A DNA stretch of 17,523 nucleotides from an uncultured Oscillospiraceae bacterium. Lineage in GTDB: Bacteria > Bacillota > Clostridia > Oscillospirales > Oscillospiraceae. Positions 1 to 6,856 of this stretch are shown here, piece after piece (the first letter of the stretch is position 1; each line of letters starts with the position of its first letter). Under the pieces are notes generated by a model. The model ran no database searches. It had not been told where the DNA came from and saw nothing but the letters and a program-made list of their open reading frames with translations. The translations under genes and the position numbers were made by a program. The stretch lies in contig CAKTPC010000032.1 in the NCBI GenBank assembly GCA_934590505.1, positions 1 through 17,523 of the forward strand. The letters are read 5' to 3'.

Positions 1-441
1 AAGCTCCTGCCGGAAGAGGGGAGCATCTCGCAGATCGCCATGTCCGCAATGGACGATTGGGGCGGCGAGATCGCGGAACAGGGTACACCGGTGCTTGTCA
101 TCATAGAGGGGCTCACCATGTACCTGAACGAAGCTGACGTGCAGCGCATCTTTGACGTGGTTGCCGGGCGCTTCGAGAGCGTGACAGTGTTCGTCGAGAC
201 AATGAACCCGATGGCCGTGAAGAGCTTCAAGGAAAAGTCCATTGAGGGCAGCAACGCAAAATTCACATGGGGCGTGAAGAACGGCGCGGCGCTCGCAAAG
301 CTGCTGCCGGGCTTCCGCTTTGCCGAGGAGCACAGCCTGACCGAAGGCATGGCGCAGTTCGTGCCGGTATATAAGCTGCTCGATAAGATCCTTGCGATCC
401 GGAACATATCGAACAAGATAGTCGTACTTGAGAAAGTTTGA
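1..441 (+). CDS. TcmP-like O-methyltransferase (partial, 5' end outside window)
   Basis: The frame is open from base 1 and ends at TGA 439-441, so the N-terminus lies outside the window. The visible C-terminal half resembles the class I SAM-dependent O-methyltransferases of the TcmP/leucine carboxyl methyltransferase group (COG3315). The segment VLVIIEGLTMYLNE is the characteristic strand-helix after the SAM site, and the tail ends in a beta strand (NKIVVLEKV). The SAM-binding glycine motif would be upstream and cannot be checked. A second, truncated member of the same family lies at 3898. The next methyltransferase starts 9 bp downstream, so the two are probably co-transcribed. The substrate is unknown. 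An internal ATG at 40 is unlikely to be the true start because homology-like sequence precedes it. Confidence 0.75.
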   Translation, partial: KLLPEEGSISQIAMSAMDDWGGEIAEQGTPVLVIIEGLTMYLNEADVQRIFDVVAGRFESVTVFVETMNPMAVKSFKEKSIEGSNAKFTWGVKNGAALAKLLPGFRFAEEHSLTEGMAQFVPVYKLLDKILAIRNISNKIVVLEKV

Positions 442-450
442 GGGTGGCAT

Positions 451-1059
451 ATGTCATTTTTTGAAAACACCCGCAGGCCGGCAGGGCTAGGCGGCAAGCT
501 CATGGTGACGATGATGAATATCGGCCACCGCGCCCTTGCGTGCTGGGGACTGCAATTTCTGGCCACCGCGCCGGACGCCAAGGTGCTTGACTGCGGCTGC
601 GGCGGCGGTGCGAACATAAAGGCGCTGCTGAAACGCTGCCCAAAGGGCATCGTGAATGGCATTGACTATTCCGAGGTCAGCGTAGAGATGGCACGCAAGC
701 TCAACCAAAGCGCCATCGGCTGCGGCCGCTGCGCGGTGCAGCAGGGCGATGTGTCGGAGCTTGGCTTCAAGGACGCACAGTTCGACCTTGTCACGGCGTT
801 TGAGACGGTCTACTTCTGGCCGGGGCTACAGCGCTGCTTCGGCGAGGTGTTCCGCGTGCTGAAACCGGGCGGGACATTCTTCATCTGCAACGAGAGCAGC
901 GGCGACACCGATAAGGACGATAAGTGGACGGAGATGATCGACGGCATGACCATCTACCGTGATGTCCAGCTCAAGGAGACGCTGGAGCAGAGCGGCTTTC
1001 ATGATGTCCAAATACATAAAAACAACAAGGGATGGCTGTGCGTAACGGCCAAGAAATGA
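451..1059 (+). CDS. Class I SAM-dependent methyltransferase
   Basis: This is a 202-residue protein with a complete Rossmann methyltransferase layout. Motif I is VLDCGCGGGAN at residues 45-55. An acidic residue that should bind the SAM ribose is D72 (GIDYS). A motif IV-like segment VTAFETVYFW follows, and VLKPGGTFFI is the post-III motif. The ATG at 451 is preceded by a GAGGGTGG ribosome binding site overlapping the upstream stop, and the length is normal for small Methyltransf_11-type enzymes. It looks intact, unlike several downstream neighbours. It lies between a TcmP-like methyltransferase and an MBL-fold hydrolase, which suggests a role in modifying a small molecule. The methyl acceptor cannot be told from sequence. 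Confidence 0.85.
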   Translation: MSFFENTRRPAGLGGKLMVTMMNIGHRALACWGLQFLATAPDAKVLDCGCGGGANIKALLKRCPKGIVNGIDYSEVSVEMARKLNQSAIGCGRCAVQQGDVSELGFKDAQFDLVTAFETVYFWPGLQRCFGEVFRVLKPGGTFFICNESSGDTDKDDKWTEMIDGMTIYRDVQLKETLEQSGFHDVQIHKNNKGWLCVTAKK

Positions 1060-1069
1060 GGGAGAGAGC

Positions 1070-1933
1070 ATGTCAAAGAAAGCAACCGAGTTCCAGAAAA
1101 AGGAAATGAGCAAAATGTACAGGGGCAAGGAGATCTTCAAGCCCCTGAACACCGGCTGGATAGATGAGAACGTCGCCTGTGTGCGCGAGTGGGTAGCGAA
1201 TATCTTCTTCTACCGCAAGGGCGGCACCACCATAATGATCGACGCCGGGTATAATTACGAGCGCCTTGAGGAGAAAATGGGCTGGCTCGGCATCGACCCC
1301 AAGTCCATTAAGCACATCCTCATCACCCATCAGGACACCGACCATGTCGGCGCGGTCGAGGCTGACAGCCCCGGCCTGTTCCGTGATGCGACGCTGTACA
1401 TCGGCGAAACGGAGAACCGCTACCTCACGGGCGAAGTGCGCCGTAAGGTCATCTACCACCTCTACAAGCTGCCGCAGGTCACGATCAATAACGAGAAGGT
1501 GCTCCTGTACGACGGCGAGATCATCGACATCGACGGTATAAAGATAGAGTGCTTCCTTGTCCCCGGACACACGTGGGGACACATGGTGTACCTCATTGAC
1601 GATAAGTACCTTTTCACCGGGGACACGATCTGGTTTGGCTTCGACGGCGGCTACAGCTTTATCTCTGCGCTTGCCGAGAACAACAAGCTCGCAGTGAAGT
1701 CGCTCGCGGAGCTTGAGGAAAAGCTGCGTGTGCGCGGCCTGCACCCAATGTTCATCACGGGGCACACCGGCTGGACGGATAATTTCGACTTCGCCTTTGC
1801 CCATAAGGACAAGCTCTGCTCACCCTTCGGCAAGCGTGTACACGACCCCTCCGCGCCCTATGACGCCTACGAGGAGGACGACGACACCGAGGAGAACGCA
1901 AAGAGCGGCTATCTGAAAGGCGTAGGCAGATGA
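1070..1933 (+). CDS. MBL-fold (metallo-beta-lactamase superfamily) metal-dependent hydrolase
   Basis: This 287-residue protein has the ordered metal-binding motifs of the MBL fold. They are THQDTDHVG (H87, D89, D91, H92), PGHTWGH (H167), FTGDT (D185) and a final GHTGW (H232). The first motif reads HxDxDH rather than the classical HxHxDH, so one metal ligand is Asp; this variant occurs in other Firmicutes MBL proteins. After the fold comes an acidic tail (about residues 265-276). The start at ATG 1070 has a GGGAGAG ribosome binding site. The stop overlaps the next ATG as ATGA. It is probably a hydrolase of an ester, thioester or lactone in the same pathway as the neighbouring methyltransferases, but the substrate is unknown. 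Confidence 0.85.
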   Translation: MSKKATEFQKKEMSKMYRGKEIFKPLNTGWIDENVACVREWVANIFFYRKGGTTIMIDAGYNYERLEEKMGWLGIDPKSIKHILITHQDTDHVGAVEADSPGLFRDATLYIGETENRYLTGEVRRKVIYHLYKLPQVTINNEKVLLYDGEIIDIDGIKIECFLVPGHTWGHMVYLIDDKYLFTGDTIWFGFDGGYSFISALAENNKLAVKSLAELEEKLRVRGLHPMFITGHTGWTDNFDFAFAHKDKLCSPFGKRVHDPSAPYDAYEEDDDTEENAKSGYLKGVGR

Positions 1934-2154
1934 AGATATACCCATTCGGGGACGAGAATGCCCCGGTGGTCCTGCTGCTCCCCGGCACGCAGATACATAT
2001 TTTCTACGCGCTCAAGATGGGCGAAAAGTACCGCGAGCGCTATGAGCGGCACTTCGCGCAGCCCATTATTCATGAGCAGGACATGCAGCATGAGGAGCTG
2101 CTGGCCTGTCATCCGGAGGAGTGGGCACAGCTCGTGAAGAGCATAATCGGCTGA
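1930..2154 (+). CDS. Alpha/beta hydrolase remnant, internally deleted
   Basis: Only 74 residues are encoded. The first 20 (ending VVLLLPGT) are the first beta strand and oxyanion-loop region of an alpha/beta hydrolase. The next 54 (IHIFYALKMGEKY through MQHEELL) match what I recall as the C-terminal end of the same family, including the final His-containing segment. The roughly 150-residue middle, with the nucleophile elbow, is missing. The junction lies at about 1985-1995, near GGCACG, and the frame is kept. The start ATG overlaps the upstream stop. A catalytically active enzyme is not expected; it may be a non-functional remnant or, less likely, a retained small protein. The family reading is from memory, not from an alignment. 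Confidence 0.6.
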   Translation: MKIYPFGDENAPVVLLLPGTQIHIFYALKMGEKYRERYERHFAQPIIHEQDMQHEELLACHPEEWAQLVKSIIG

Positions 2155-2169
2155 AAGAAGGTAAACAGT

Positions 2170-3006
2170 ATGAGTTTCTTTGCATCGGCGCTGCGCGCGG
2201 CATATAAGCTCAGCGGTGCGAAAAAAGCATTTAGTCTGCCTGAGGAAGAGATACTGAAGGTCATCGAAAAGCAGAACCGCAGCCGCGGCGTCTTTACCCC
2301 GACGGATCACAAGGCGTGCTATGAGATGATCGACGTGAACGGGTTCCCCTGCCTGATCGTGCGGGCAAAGCCCGAACCGTCCGAGCGCGCGATACTCTAC
2401 TTCTTCGGCGGCGGCATGGTCATCGGCCCGGATAAGGGCGACCTGCCCGTCATGCGCAAGCTGATGCGGGACACCGGCTGCCGTGTGCTGATGGAAGTCC
2501 TCAATGATGCGCGCCTTACAATTACAACTACGATCGCCGACGGCATGGGGCTTCGTGATTACCCTGATATAAAGAGCAAATGGGGCAAGGACGTCTACTG
2601 CTTTTTCTTCACCGGGCTTTTTTACGCCGTCATGGGTCACCCCGGCACCGGGAGAAAGAAGTTTCTCGCAAAGATCACGGGGCGCACCTATGAGGAGGCC
2701 GACAGGATCCTTTACGGCAAGGCTACATGGCGCAGCTGGAAAAATCAGGACTATTACCTGATAGGCAAGAAAACCGACTATTCACTGTTTGAGAAAACGG
2801 ACATGTACCTCTGGTACGGGATAAAGGGGACGGTCGACAAAAGACTCTCGGCGGGGCTCGACGCACTGAAAAAGAGCGGCTATCCGTTTGAGGTGAAGAT
2901 ATTCACCGAGCTTGGCCACGGCGGCCTTGCCGGGGAGCATCCGGAGGAATTTTCAAAGGAGGTCCAGGCGGCGCACAGGCGCAGTCTGGAAAAGGAGAAG
3001 GTATGA
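2170..3006 (+). CDS. Chimeric alpha/beta hydrolase (two hydrolases fused, nucleophile lost)
   Basis: This 278-residue frame starts at ATG 2170 behind AAGAAGG. Residues 1-105 resemble the N-terminus of a fold-3/HSL-type esterase, with FFGGGMVIGPDKGD (78-91) as the oxyanion hole loop. From about residue 107 (LMEVLNDARL) the character changes to the C-terminal two thirds of a different alpha/beta hydrolase, with GTVDKRL, a strand EVKIF and GHGGLAGEHP (249-258) carrying the likely catalytic His. No GxSxG nucleophile elbow is present anywhere, as expected if one deletion joined two neighbouring hydrolase genes in frame near 2485-2505. The stop overlaps the next gene as ATGA. It is probably inactive as an esterase. 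The split point is my estimate. Confidence 0.6.
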   Translation: MSFFASALRAAYKLSGAKKAFSLPEEEILKVIEKQNRSRGVFTPTDHKACYEMIDVNGFPCLIVRAKPEPSERAILYFFGGGMVIGPDKGDLPVMRKLMRDTGCRVLMEVLNDARLTITTTIADGMGLRDYPDIKSKWGKDVYCFFFTGLFYAVMGHPGTGRKKFLAKITGRTYEEADRILYGKATWRSWKNQDYYLIGKKTDYSLFEKTDMYLWYGIKGTVDKRLSAGLDALKKSGYPFEVKIFTELGHGGLAGEHPEEFSKEVQAAHRRSLEKEKV

Positions 3007-3707
3007 AAGACAGCGAACTGCAATTTGACCGAAGCTGCCATGTGCTTTATTCAAAGCCCTGCAAGAGGGAGATACTCGCGAAGATCGCACTGCATTATCC
3101 CGAAGCCGAGTGCGAGGCTGTCTGGGAAAAGGTGCAGCGGCAGTATGCGGATTTCCTCTCCGACTGGCGCACAGACCTCGGCGGGAAAAAGAACTTCCAC
3201 AACGGCGTGGGCGGCACTTATGACTGCATCGCTATCATGAGCTATTACGCCGCGTGCAGGGACGCCGCGACCTTCCGAGAAATCGAGGAGATGGAGGAAA
3301 ACCTGATCCTGCCGTCCTTCCGCAAGCTCTCAAAGTTTGTGGACTGCAACAAGCCTTTTTTCAAGAAGCTGATGTACAAGGCATTCTGCACGGCGAAGAA
3401 GCGCTGCGATGAGTGGCACGATTACGAAATGGTGGTCGCGCCGTTTGATAAGGATAAGCCGATTTATTATGAATTCACGGCCTGCCCCGCGGCGGAGTTT
3501 GCCATCAAGCACGGGCTTACGGACATCATGCCCGCCCTGTGCAATGTGGACTATGCGTCAATGGAGCTGATACACGCAAAGCTCGTGCGCAAAACCACCT
3601 GCGCAAACGGCGGCAGGTGCGATTATATGATATGCGGGGACAAGGACCCATACGCGAAGGAGCACCCAGAATACAGGGATGAGCAAGGATACAGGAGGAA
3701 TAAGTAA
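3003..3707 (+). CDS. L-2-amino-thiazoline-4-carboxylic acid hydrolase family protein
   Basis: This 234-residue soluble protein appears full length and fits the ATC hydrolase family (Pfam ATC_hydrolase). The founding enzyme opens the thiazoline ring of L-2-amino-thiazoline-4-carboxylate to give a carbamoyl-cysteine. Visible features are the VGGTYDCIAIMSYY helix at about residue 70, a Cys-rich middle part (VDCNKPFF), ITACPAAEFA-like sequence and the C-terminal signature NGGRCDYMICGDKDP. The start overlaps the previous stop as ATGA and the stop overlaps the next start as TAATG, so it is translationally coupled on both sides. A shorter paralogue with the middle missing lies at 5472. In Clostridia the true substrate of this family is unknown; ring opening of a thiazoline-containing compound is a reasonable guess. 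Confidence 0.75.
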   Translation: MKDSELQFDRSCHVLYSKPCKREILAKIALHYPEAECEAVWEKVQRQYADFLSDWRTDLGGKKNFHNGVGGTYDCIAIMSYYAACRDAATFREIEEMEENLILPSFRKLSKFVDCNKPFFKKLMYKAFCTAKKRCDEWHDYEMVVAPFDKDKPIYYEFTACPAAEFAIKHGLTDIMPALCNVDYASMELIHAKLVRKTTCANGGRCDYMICGDKDPYAKEHPEYRDEQGYRRNK

Positions 3708-3955
3708 TGCTGCTTACAACAATCATTGAAGGAATCGGACTTGGCGCGCTGCTGGTTTTAGTGTGCGCTATCGGCATACGTAACGGCGCGGTGGGGCTGC
3801 TGCATCTCTATGAACCGGACGTGCAGGAGCGCTGCGTTTCGATGGGGCTCACAACAAAGGAGAAGATAAAGCACAACCAGACGCTCTTCAAGGTGGTGTG
3901 CGCAATGAGCTGCTGCCCGCCGGCGAGCGGGAGAAGAACATCCCCTGCGACCTGA
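3707..3955 (+). pseudogene. Small membrane protein, N-terminal fragment only
   Basis: An AGGAGG sits just before the ATG at 3707. The first 64 residues form a long hydrophobic N-terminal segment (about 2-30) followed by a polar stretch with ERCVSMGLTTKEKIKHN, which resembles the start of a small conserved Firmicutes membrane protein of about 150-170 residues. From about base 3898 the frame turns into an unrelated short tail (CAMSCCPPAS) and stops at 3955. The DNA beyond 3898 codes in another frame for half a methyltransferase. The matching C-terminal half of this membrane family appears at 5215-5452, fused to a GNAT remnant. The fragment is best read as a broken gene. Confidence 0.6.
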
Positions 3956-4377
3956 ACGACACCTCATGGTTCAGCGAGATAGACGCATCAAACGGCGCGG
4001 TGTTCTATGCGGCGGGAGTGTTCTATTACTTCCTGAACGAGCAGGTAAAGGCACTCGTGCAGAAAATGGCAGGAGCCTTCCCGGGTGGCGTGCTCGTGTT
4101 CGACGCGGCAAATGAAAAGGCCGTGAAGCTCATGCTGAAAACATGGATCAAGGACGCGGAGATCAAGAACGTCGGCGCGTATTTCGCGGTGGCGGACGCC
4201 GTGAGCGAGCTCTCCGCGTGGGACGCGCGCCTCACAGTCTCAAGCCGCGGATATATGCTCGGCTACAATGATCTGAAAGACCCGTCCGTCAGCGGATTTT
4301 TCCGTTTCCTGTCCAGGGTCGGCGACGGGATGATGAAGATGCAGATAGTAAAGATAGCGTTCGGAGCGGGAAAATAA
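3898..4377 (+). CDS. TcmP-like O-methyltransferase, N-terminally truncated
   Basis: The frame opens at GTG 3898 inside the membrane-protein fragment and encodes 159 residues. The sequence (NELLPAGERE, then DLNDTSWF, VFYAAGVFYYF, GVLVFDAAN and RGYMLGYNDL) follows the C-terminal half of COG3315-type methyltransferases and parallels the partial gene at position 1. The N-terminal half with the glycine-rich SAM motif is absent. The GTG has an AAGGTGG only 2 bases upstream, which is too close for a normal ribosome binding site. With the frame switch at this exact point, this indicates a deletion or insertion junction joining a membrane gene to mid-methyltransferase. The product, if made, should not bind SAM normally. 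Confidence 0.55.
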   Translation: MRNELLPAGEREKNIPCDLNDTSWFSEIDASNGAVFYAAGVFYYFLNEQVKALVQKMAGAFPGGVLVFDAANEKAVKLMLKTWIKDAEIKNVGAYFAVADAVSELSAWDARLTVSSRGYMLGYNDLKDPSVSGFFRFLSRVGDGMMKMQIVKIAFGAGK

Positions 4378-4425
4378 AACATATTCGTTATATGGAGGAA
4401 AGCGAACAAGGCGCTGCGCGCGGCG

Positions 4426-4968
4426 GTGGCGGAGCTCATCCGCCCTACGGATGAGGTACTGGAGTGCGCCTGCGGCACGGGGCTTCTCACGGGTGTTATG
4501 GCACCACGGTGCAGAGCACTTACGGCGACGGACTTCTCCAAAGAGATGCTGAAGCGGGCAGAGAGAAAATACGGCAAGTACCCCAATATAAAATTCGAGC
4601 AGGCGGATATCACGCGGCTCGATTACGAGGACGCGAGCTTTGACGCGGTAGTCGCAGCGAACGTCATCCATCTGTTGGATGAGCCGTATGCGGCGCTGCG
4701 CGAGCTTGACAGGGTATGCAGGCCGGGCGGACGGCTGATCATCCCCACATATATGAACCGGACCGAAAAGGGCACGACCAACAGCGTGTCCGATGCGATT
4801 GGCAAGGCGGGCGCGGACTTCAAGCGCGAGTTCACGCTGGATACATATAAGCAATTTTTCGCTGATGCGGGCTATACCGACGCAGGCTACACCATATGCG
4901 CGGGCAGAATACCCTGCGCCGTGGCGGTACTCGGAAAGGAAGAGACACATGAAGGTAACGACGCTTGA
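4426..4968 (+). CDS. Class I SAM-dependent methyltransferase, N-terminus missing
   Basis: The coding frame is clear from about 4393 (WRKANKALRAAVAELI) to TGA 4968. The only usable start codon is GTG 4426, giving 180 residues. Motif I is VLECACGTGLL (11-21), the acidic residue is D36 (ATDFS), the mid motif is FDAVVAANVIHLL and the post-III motif is RPGGRLII. A good GGAGG (4394-4398) lies 27 bases before the GTG, where a start codon would be expected about 8 bases later; instead the frame is already inside the protein. This suggests that the start and some 30-40 N-terminal residues were deleted just after the ribosome binding site. The SAM core is intact but the substrate lid is missing. Its end overlaps the next gene by 20 bp. 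Confidence 0.65.
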   Translation: MAELIRPTDEVLECACGTGLLTGVMAPRCRALTATDFSKEMLKRAERKYGKYPNIKFEQADITRLDYEDASFDAVVAANVIHLLDEPYAALRELDRVCRPGGRLIIPTYMNRTEKGTTNSVSDAIGKAGADFKREFTLDTYKQFFADAGYTDAGYTICAGRIPCAVAVLGKEETHEGNDA

Positions 4969-5452
4969 CGAGAGCGTGATACAGGACATCGGCCACGCCT
5001 TCGGCTATTATGACTACGGCGCGGAGCGCGGCCTGATAAACGCTTTCCCGAGCCGTGAGGCCACGGCTGTATACATCAGCGGCTATGTGCGCTGGGTCAT
5101 GGAGCTTGCCTTCACGGAGAGCAACAGGCTCGGTGTGCCGGTGATATTGGAGACTGACGCAAAGTCAAAGTGCGACAGATATATACAACTCGGCATGGAG
5201 CTTGCCGGGACGCGCAGCTGCGGCGAGGCGTACTGGCAGGCGCTGCTGTTTCTTGAGGTCATGAATGTCTACGACGGTATTGTGATCGACAAGCTCTGGG
5301 TCGGACACAGCAAATTCTGGGTAATACCCGGGCTGGAGGATATGCCGTATGTGCAGACTTGGCGGCAGGTGCTGAAAAAGAGAAGCATGCTGGTGCTGAT
5401 CTGGGTCGCGGGAGCGGCGATCGTCGGCGGTATTGTCGCCTTAATTTTCTAA
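4949..5452 (+). CDS. GNAT remnant fused to C-terminus of a membrane protein
   Basis: The start is ATG 4949 behind AAAGGA (167 residues). Residues 1-48 look like the beginning of a GNAT acetyltransferase (IGHAFGYYDYG, then YISGYVR). Residues 50-89 (MELAFTESNRLGVPVILETD, then LGMELAGTR) are the last strands of such an enzyme. The middle with the acetyl-CoA pyrophosphate loop is absent. From about residue 93 (YWQALLFLEVMNVYDG, then KLWVGHSKFWVIPG) the sequence becomes the C-terminal half of a small membrane protein with a final transmembrane helix (about 146-167), probably the same family as the fragment at 3707. Two in-frame joins, near 5093 and 5215, are inferred. An acetyltransferase function is unlikely. 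Confidence 0.55.
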   Translation: MKVTTLDESVIQDIGHAFGYYDYGAERGLINAFPSREATAVYISGYVRWVMELAFTESNRLGVPVILETDAKSKCDRYIQLGMELAGTRSCGEAYWQALLFLEVMNVYDGIVIDKLWVGHSKFWVIPGLEDMPYVQTWRQVLKKRSMLVLIWVAGAAIVGGIVALIF

Positions 5453-5471
5453 GAGGAAAGGGATCGCTTGA

Positions 5472-5786
5472 ATGAAGAGAGTCTATTCAAAATCGTCTTA
5501 CGCGAAGCCCTGCGAGCAGTACTGCCGGGAGCAGTACCACGATGAGGCGGAGCGGATATTTGAAAGCGCCGAGGAATATTACCTCGGCTTCATGAAGGAT
5601 ATGCCAGACCTCGGCGAGAACATGATGGCGAAAAACATGCTGGACTGGTTCACGATCCTTGCCTTTTATGAGGCGAGCGGACACCGCATGGACGGCGAGG
5701 TGCTGGGTGGTGACTGCTGCGACTACTGGTACGTTGGCGACAAGAGCCCAGTGCTGAAGGAATATGAGGGGCTGCGGGAAATTTAA
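5472..5786 (+). CDS. ATC-hydrolase-family paralogue, internally deleted
   Basis: This 104-residue protein starts at ATG 5472 behind AAGAGGAAAGGGA. It aligns by eye with the 234-residue paralogue at 3003. PDLGENMMAKNMLDWFTILA corresponds to TDLGGKKNFHNGVGGTYDCI, and the end GGDCCDYWYVGDKSP corresponds to NGGRCDYMICGDKDP. About 120 residues present between those blocks in the longer gene are missing here, with the join near residues 75-80 (about 5697-5712). The frame is preserved. The comparison is internal to the window, so the deletion is better supported than those judged only from memory of the families. Activity is doubtful. It is followed 21 bp later by the AraC-type regulator. Confidence 0.65.
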   Translation: MKRVYSKSSYAKPCEQYCREQYHDEAERIFESAEEYYLGFMKDMPDLGENMMAKNMLDWFTILAFYEASGHRMDGEVLGGDCCDYWYVGDKSPVLKEYEGLREI

Positions 5787-5807
5787 GAGACATAAGGAGA
5801 AACGGCC

Positions 5808-6770
5808 GTGATAGAGATCATATACCATGACAGTAAGAACGCCATACCTTGTCCGCCCGGACAGACCGGCGGCTTTGAAAACGCCGAAGGAAACGGCGAG
5901 GTACACTGCTATCCGCTGCTGGACGGCGTGAGCGCGATGCTGATGCGGCTGGAAATGGAAGCATACACGGAGCTGCGCACACAAAAGGGTATGCTGGAGA
6001 TAAACTTCTGCGTGGACGGACGCTTTGAGACGCACTTCTCCCTGCGCGACCAGGTGCTTCTGAAGCCCGGGGACATGGCTATAAGCTGCTATGACGGGGT
6101 GCATGGCTCAAGGTCGGAGTCACGTTTCCCGCTGGGCTACTATGAGGGAATATGCCTTGAGATAGACCCGGCCGCCGCGCGGCGCTGGATAGAGAAAAAC
6201 GCCCCGGCCTTTTCCGTGGATTTTGCGGCGCTTGGGCAGAACCTTCTTGGGAACAAATGGTACATGTACGGCGCGGCGGGGCCGCGCTGCGAGCATGTTT
6301 TCCGCGAGCTCTACGAGAGCGCAGCATACCTTGACTGCGGTTTTTTGCAGCTCAAGGTCATGGAGCTGCTGATGCTGCTCGGGCGCATACCGCGGGATAA
6401 TTCTTCCGAGCCCTACTGCTCGGCAAAGCAGGCGGAGCTGATACGCCACCTGCGCGACCATCTGCTGACGGACAGGGAAGGCTATGTGTCGCTCTCACAG
6501 CTGGCGGCAGAGCACAATATATCGGTATCGCATCTGCAGAAGCTCTTCAAGCAGGTTTACGGCGTGCCGGTGTACCACTACATCAAGGAATACCGGCTGG
6601 AGCAGGCCGCGGTGGAGCTCGTGCGCAGCGACAGGAACGTGACGCAGATCGCGCAGAACGCGGGGTACGACAACGCCAGCAAGTTTTCCGAATGCTTCAA
6701 AAAGCGCTACGGCGTTACTCCGACGCAGTACCGCGCCCGTGCAAAGAACGCGTCAAAACGGGACAGTTAA
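5808..6770 (+). CDS. AraC/XylS-family transcriptional regulator
   Basis: This is a 320-residue protein with a GTG start at 5808, chosen for the AAGGAGA at 5794-5800. The N-terminal 200 residues form a sensor domain of the YbtA-like kind, with a beta-rich segment around INFCVDGRFE and KPGDMAISC. Residues 206-312 form the AraC DNA-binding domain, with two helix-turn-helix units (about 228-249 around LSQLAAEHNISVSHLQKLF and about 277-300 around VTQIAQNAGYDNASKFSECF) and the family ending KKRYGVTPTQYR. It is the last gene of the upstream block and lies just before the lipoprotein/ABC genes. By analogy with YbtA, it probably activates the promoter region at 6771-6856 in response to a small ligand, possibly a metal chelate. 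Confidence 0.9.
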   Translation: MIEIIYHDSKNAIPCPPGQTGGFENAEGNGEVHCYPLLDGVSAMLMRLEMEAYTELRTQKGMLEINFCVDGRFETHFSLRDQVLLKPGDMAISCYDGVHGSRSESRFPLGYYEGICLEIDPAAARRWIEKNAPAFSVDFAALGQNLLGNKWYMYGAAGPRCEHVFRELYESAAYLDCGFLQLKVMELLMLLGRIPRDNSSEPYCSAKQAELIRHLRDHLLTDREGYVSLSQLAAEHNISVSHLQKLFKQVYGVPVYHYIKEYRLEQAAVELVRSDRNVTQIAQNAGYDNASKFSECFKKRYGVTPTQYRARAKNASKRDS

Positions 6771-6856
6771 ACCAAAACGGAGTAGTCCTCCGGAGAGATA
6801 TGTGGTAGAGTGCCTGATGGTTAGAGAAACTTAACCGAAATCTCAGGAGGTACGTT
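6771..6856 (+). promoter_or_regulatory. Putative AraC-controlled promoter and leader before the lipoprotein gene
   Basis: This 86-bp gap is less GC-rich than its surroundings. It contains a direct repeat CGGAG (6778-6782 and 6791-6795), an 8-bp palindrome CTCCGGAG and a weak -10-like TAGAGT at 6806-6811 without a good -35, a pattern typical of activator-dependent promoters. A small inverted repeat, GGTTA/TAACC at 6819-6836, would fall at the start of the transcript. A strong AGGAGG at 6845-6850 serves the ATG at 6857. The role of the upstream AraC protein here is inferred from position. Confidence 0.4.

Noticed and set aside
4793..5452. Longer start (219 residues) for the GNAT/membrane fusion
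   Set aside because: The added N-terminus lies entirely over the upstream methyltransferase in another frame, while ATG 4949 has a good AAAGGA.
1930..5786. Transposon or prophage causing the broken genes
   Set aside because: No transposase, integrase, terminal inverted repeats or target duplications were seen at the junctions.
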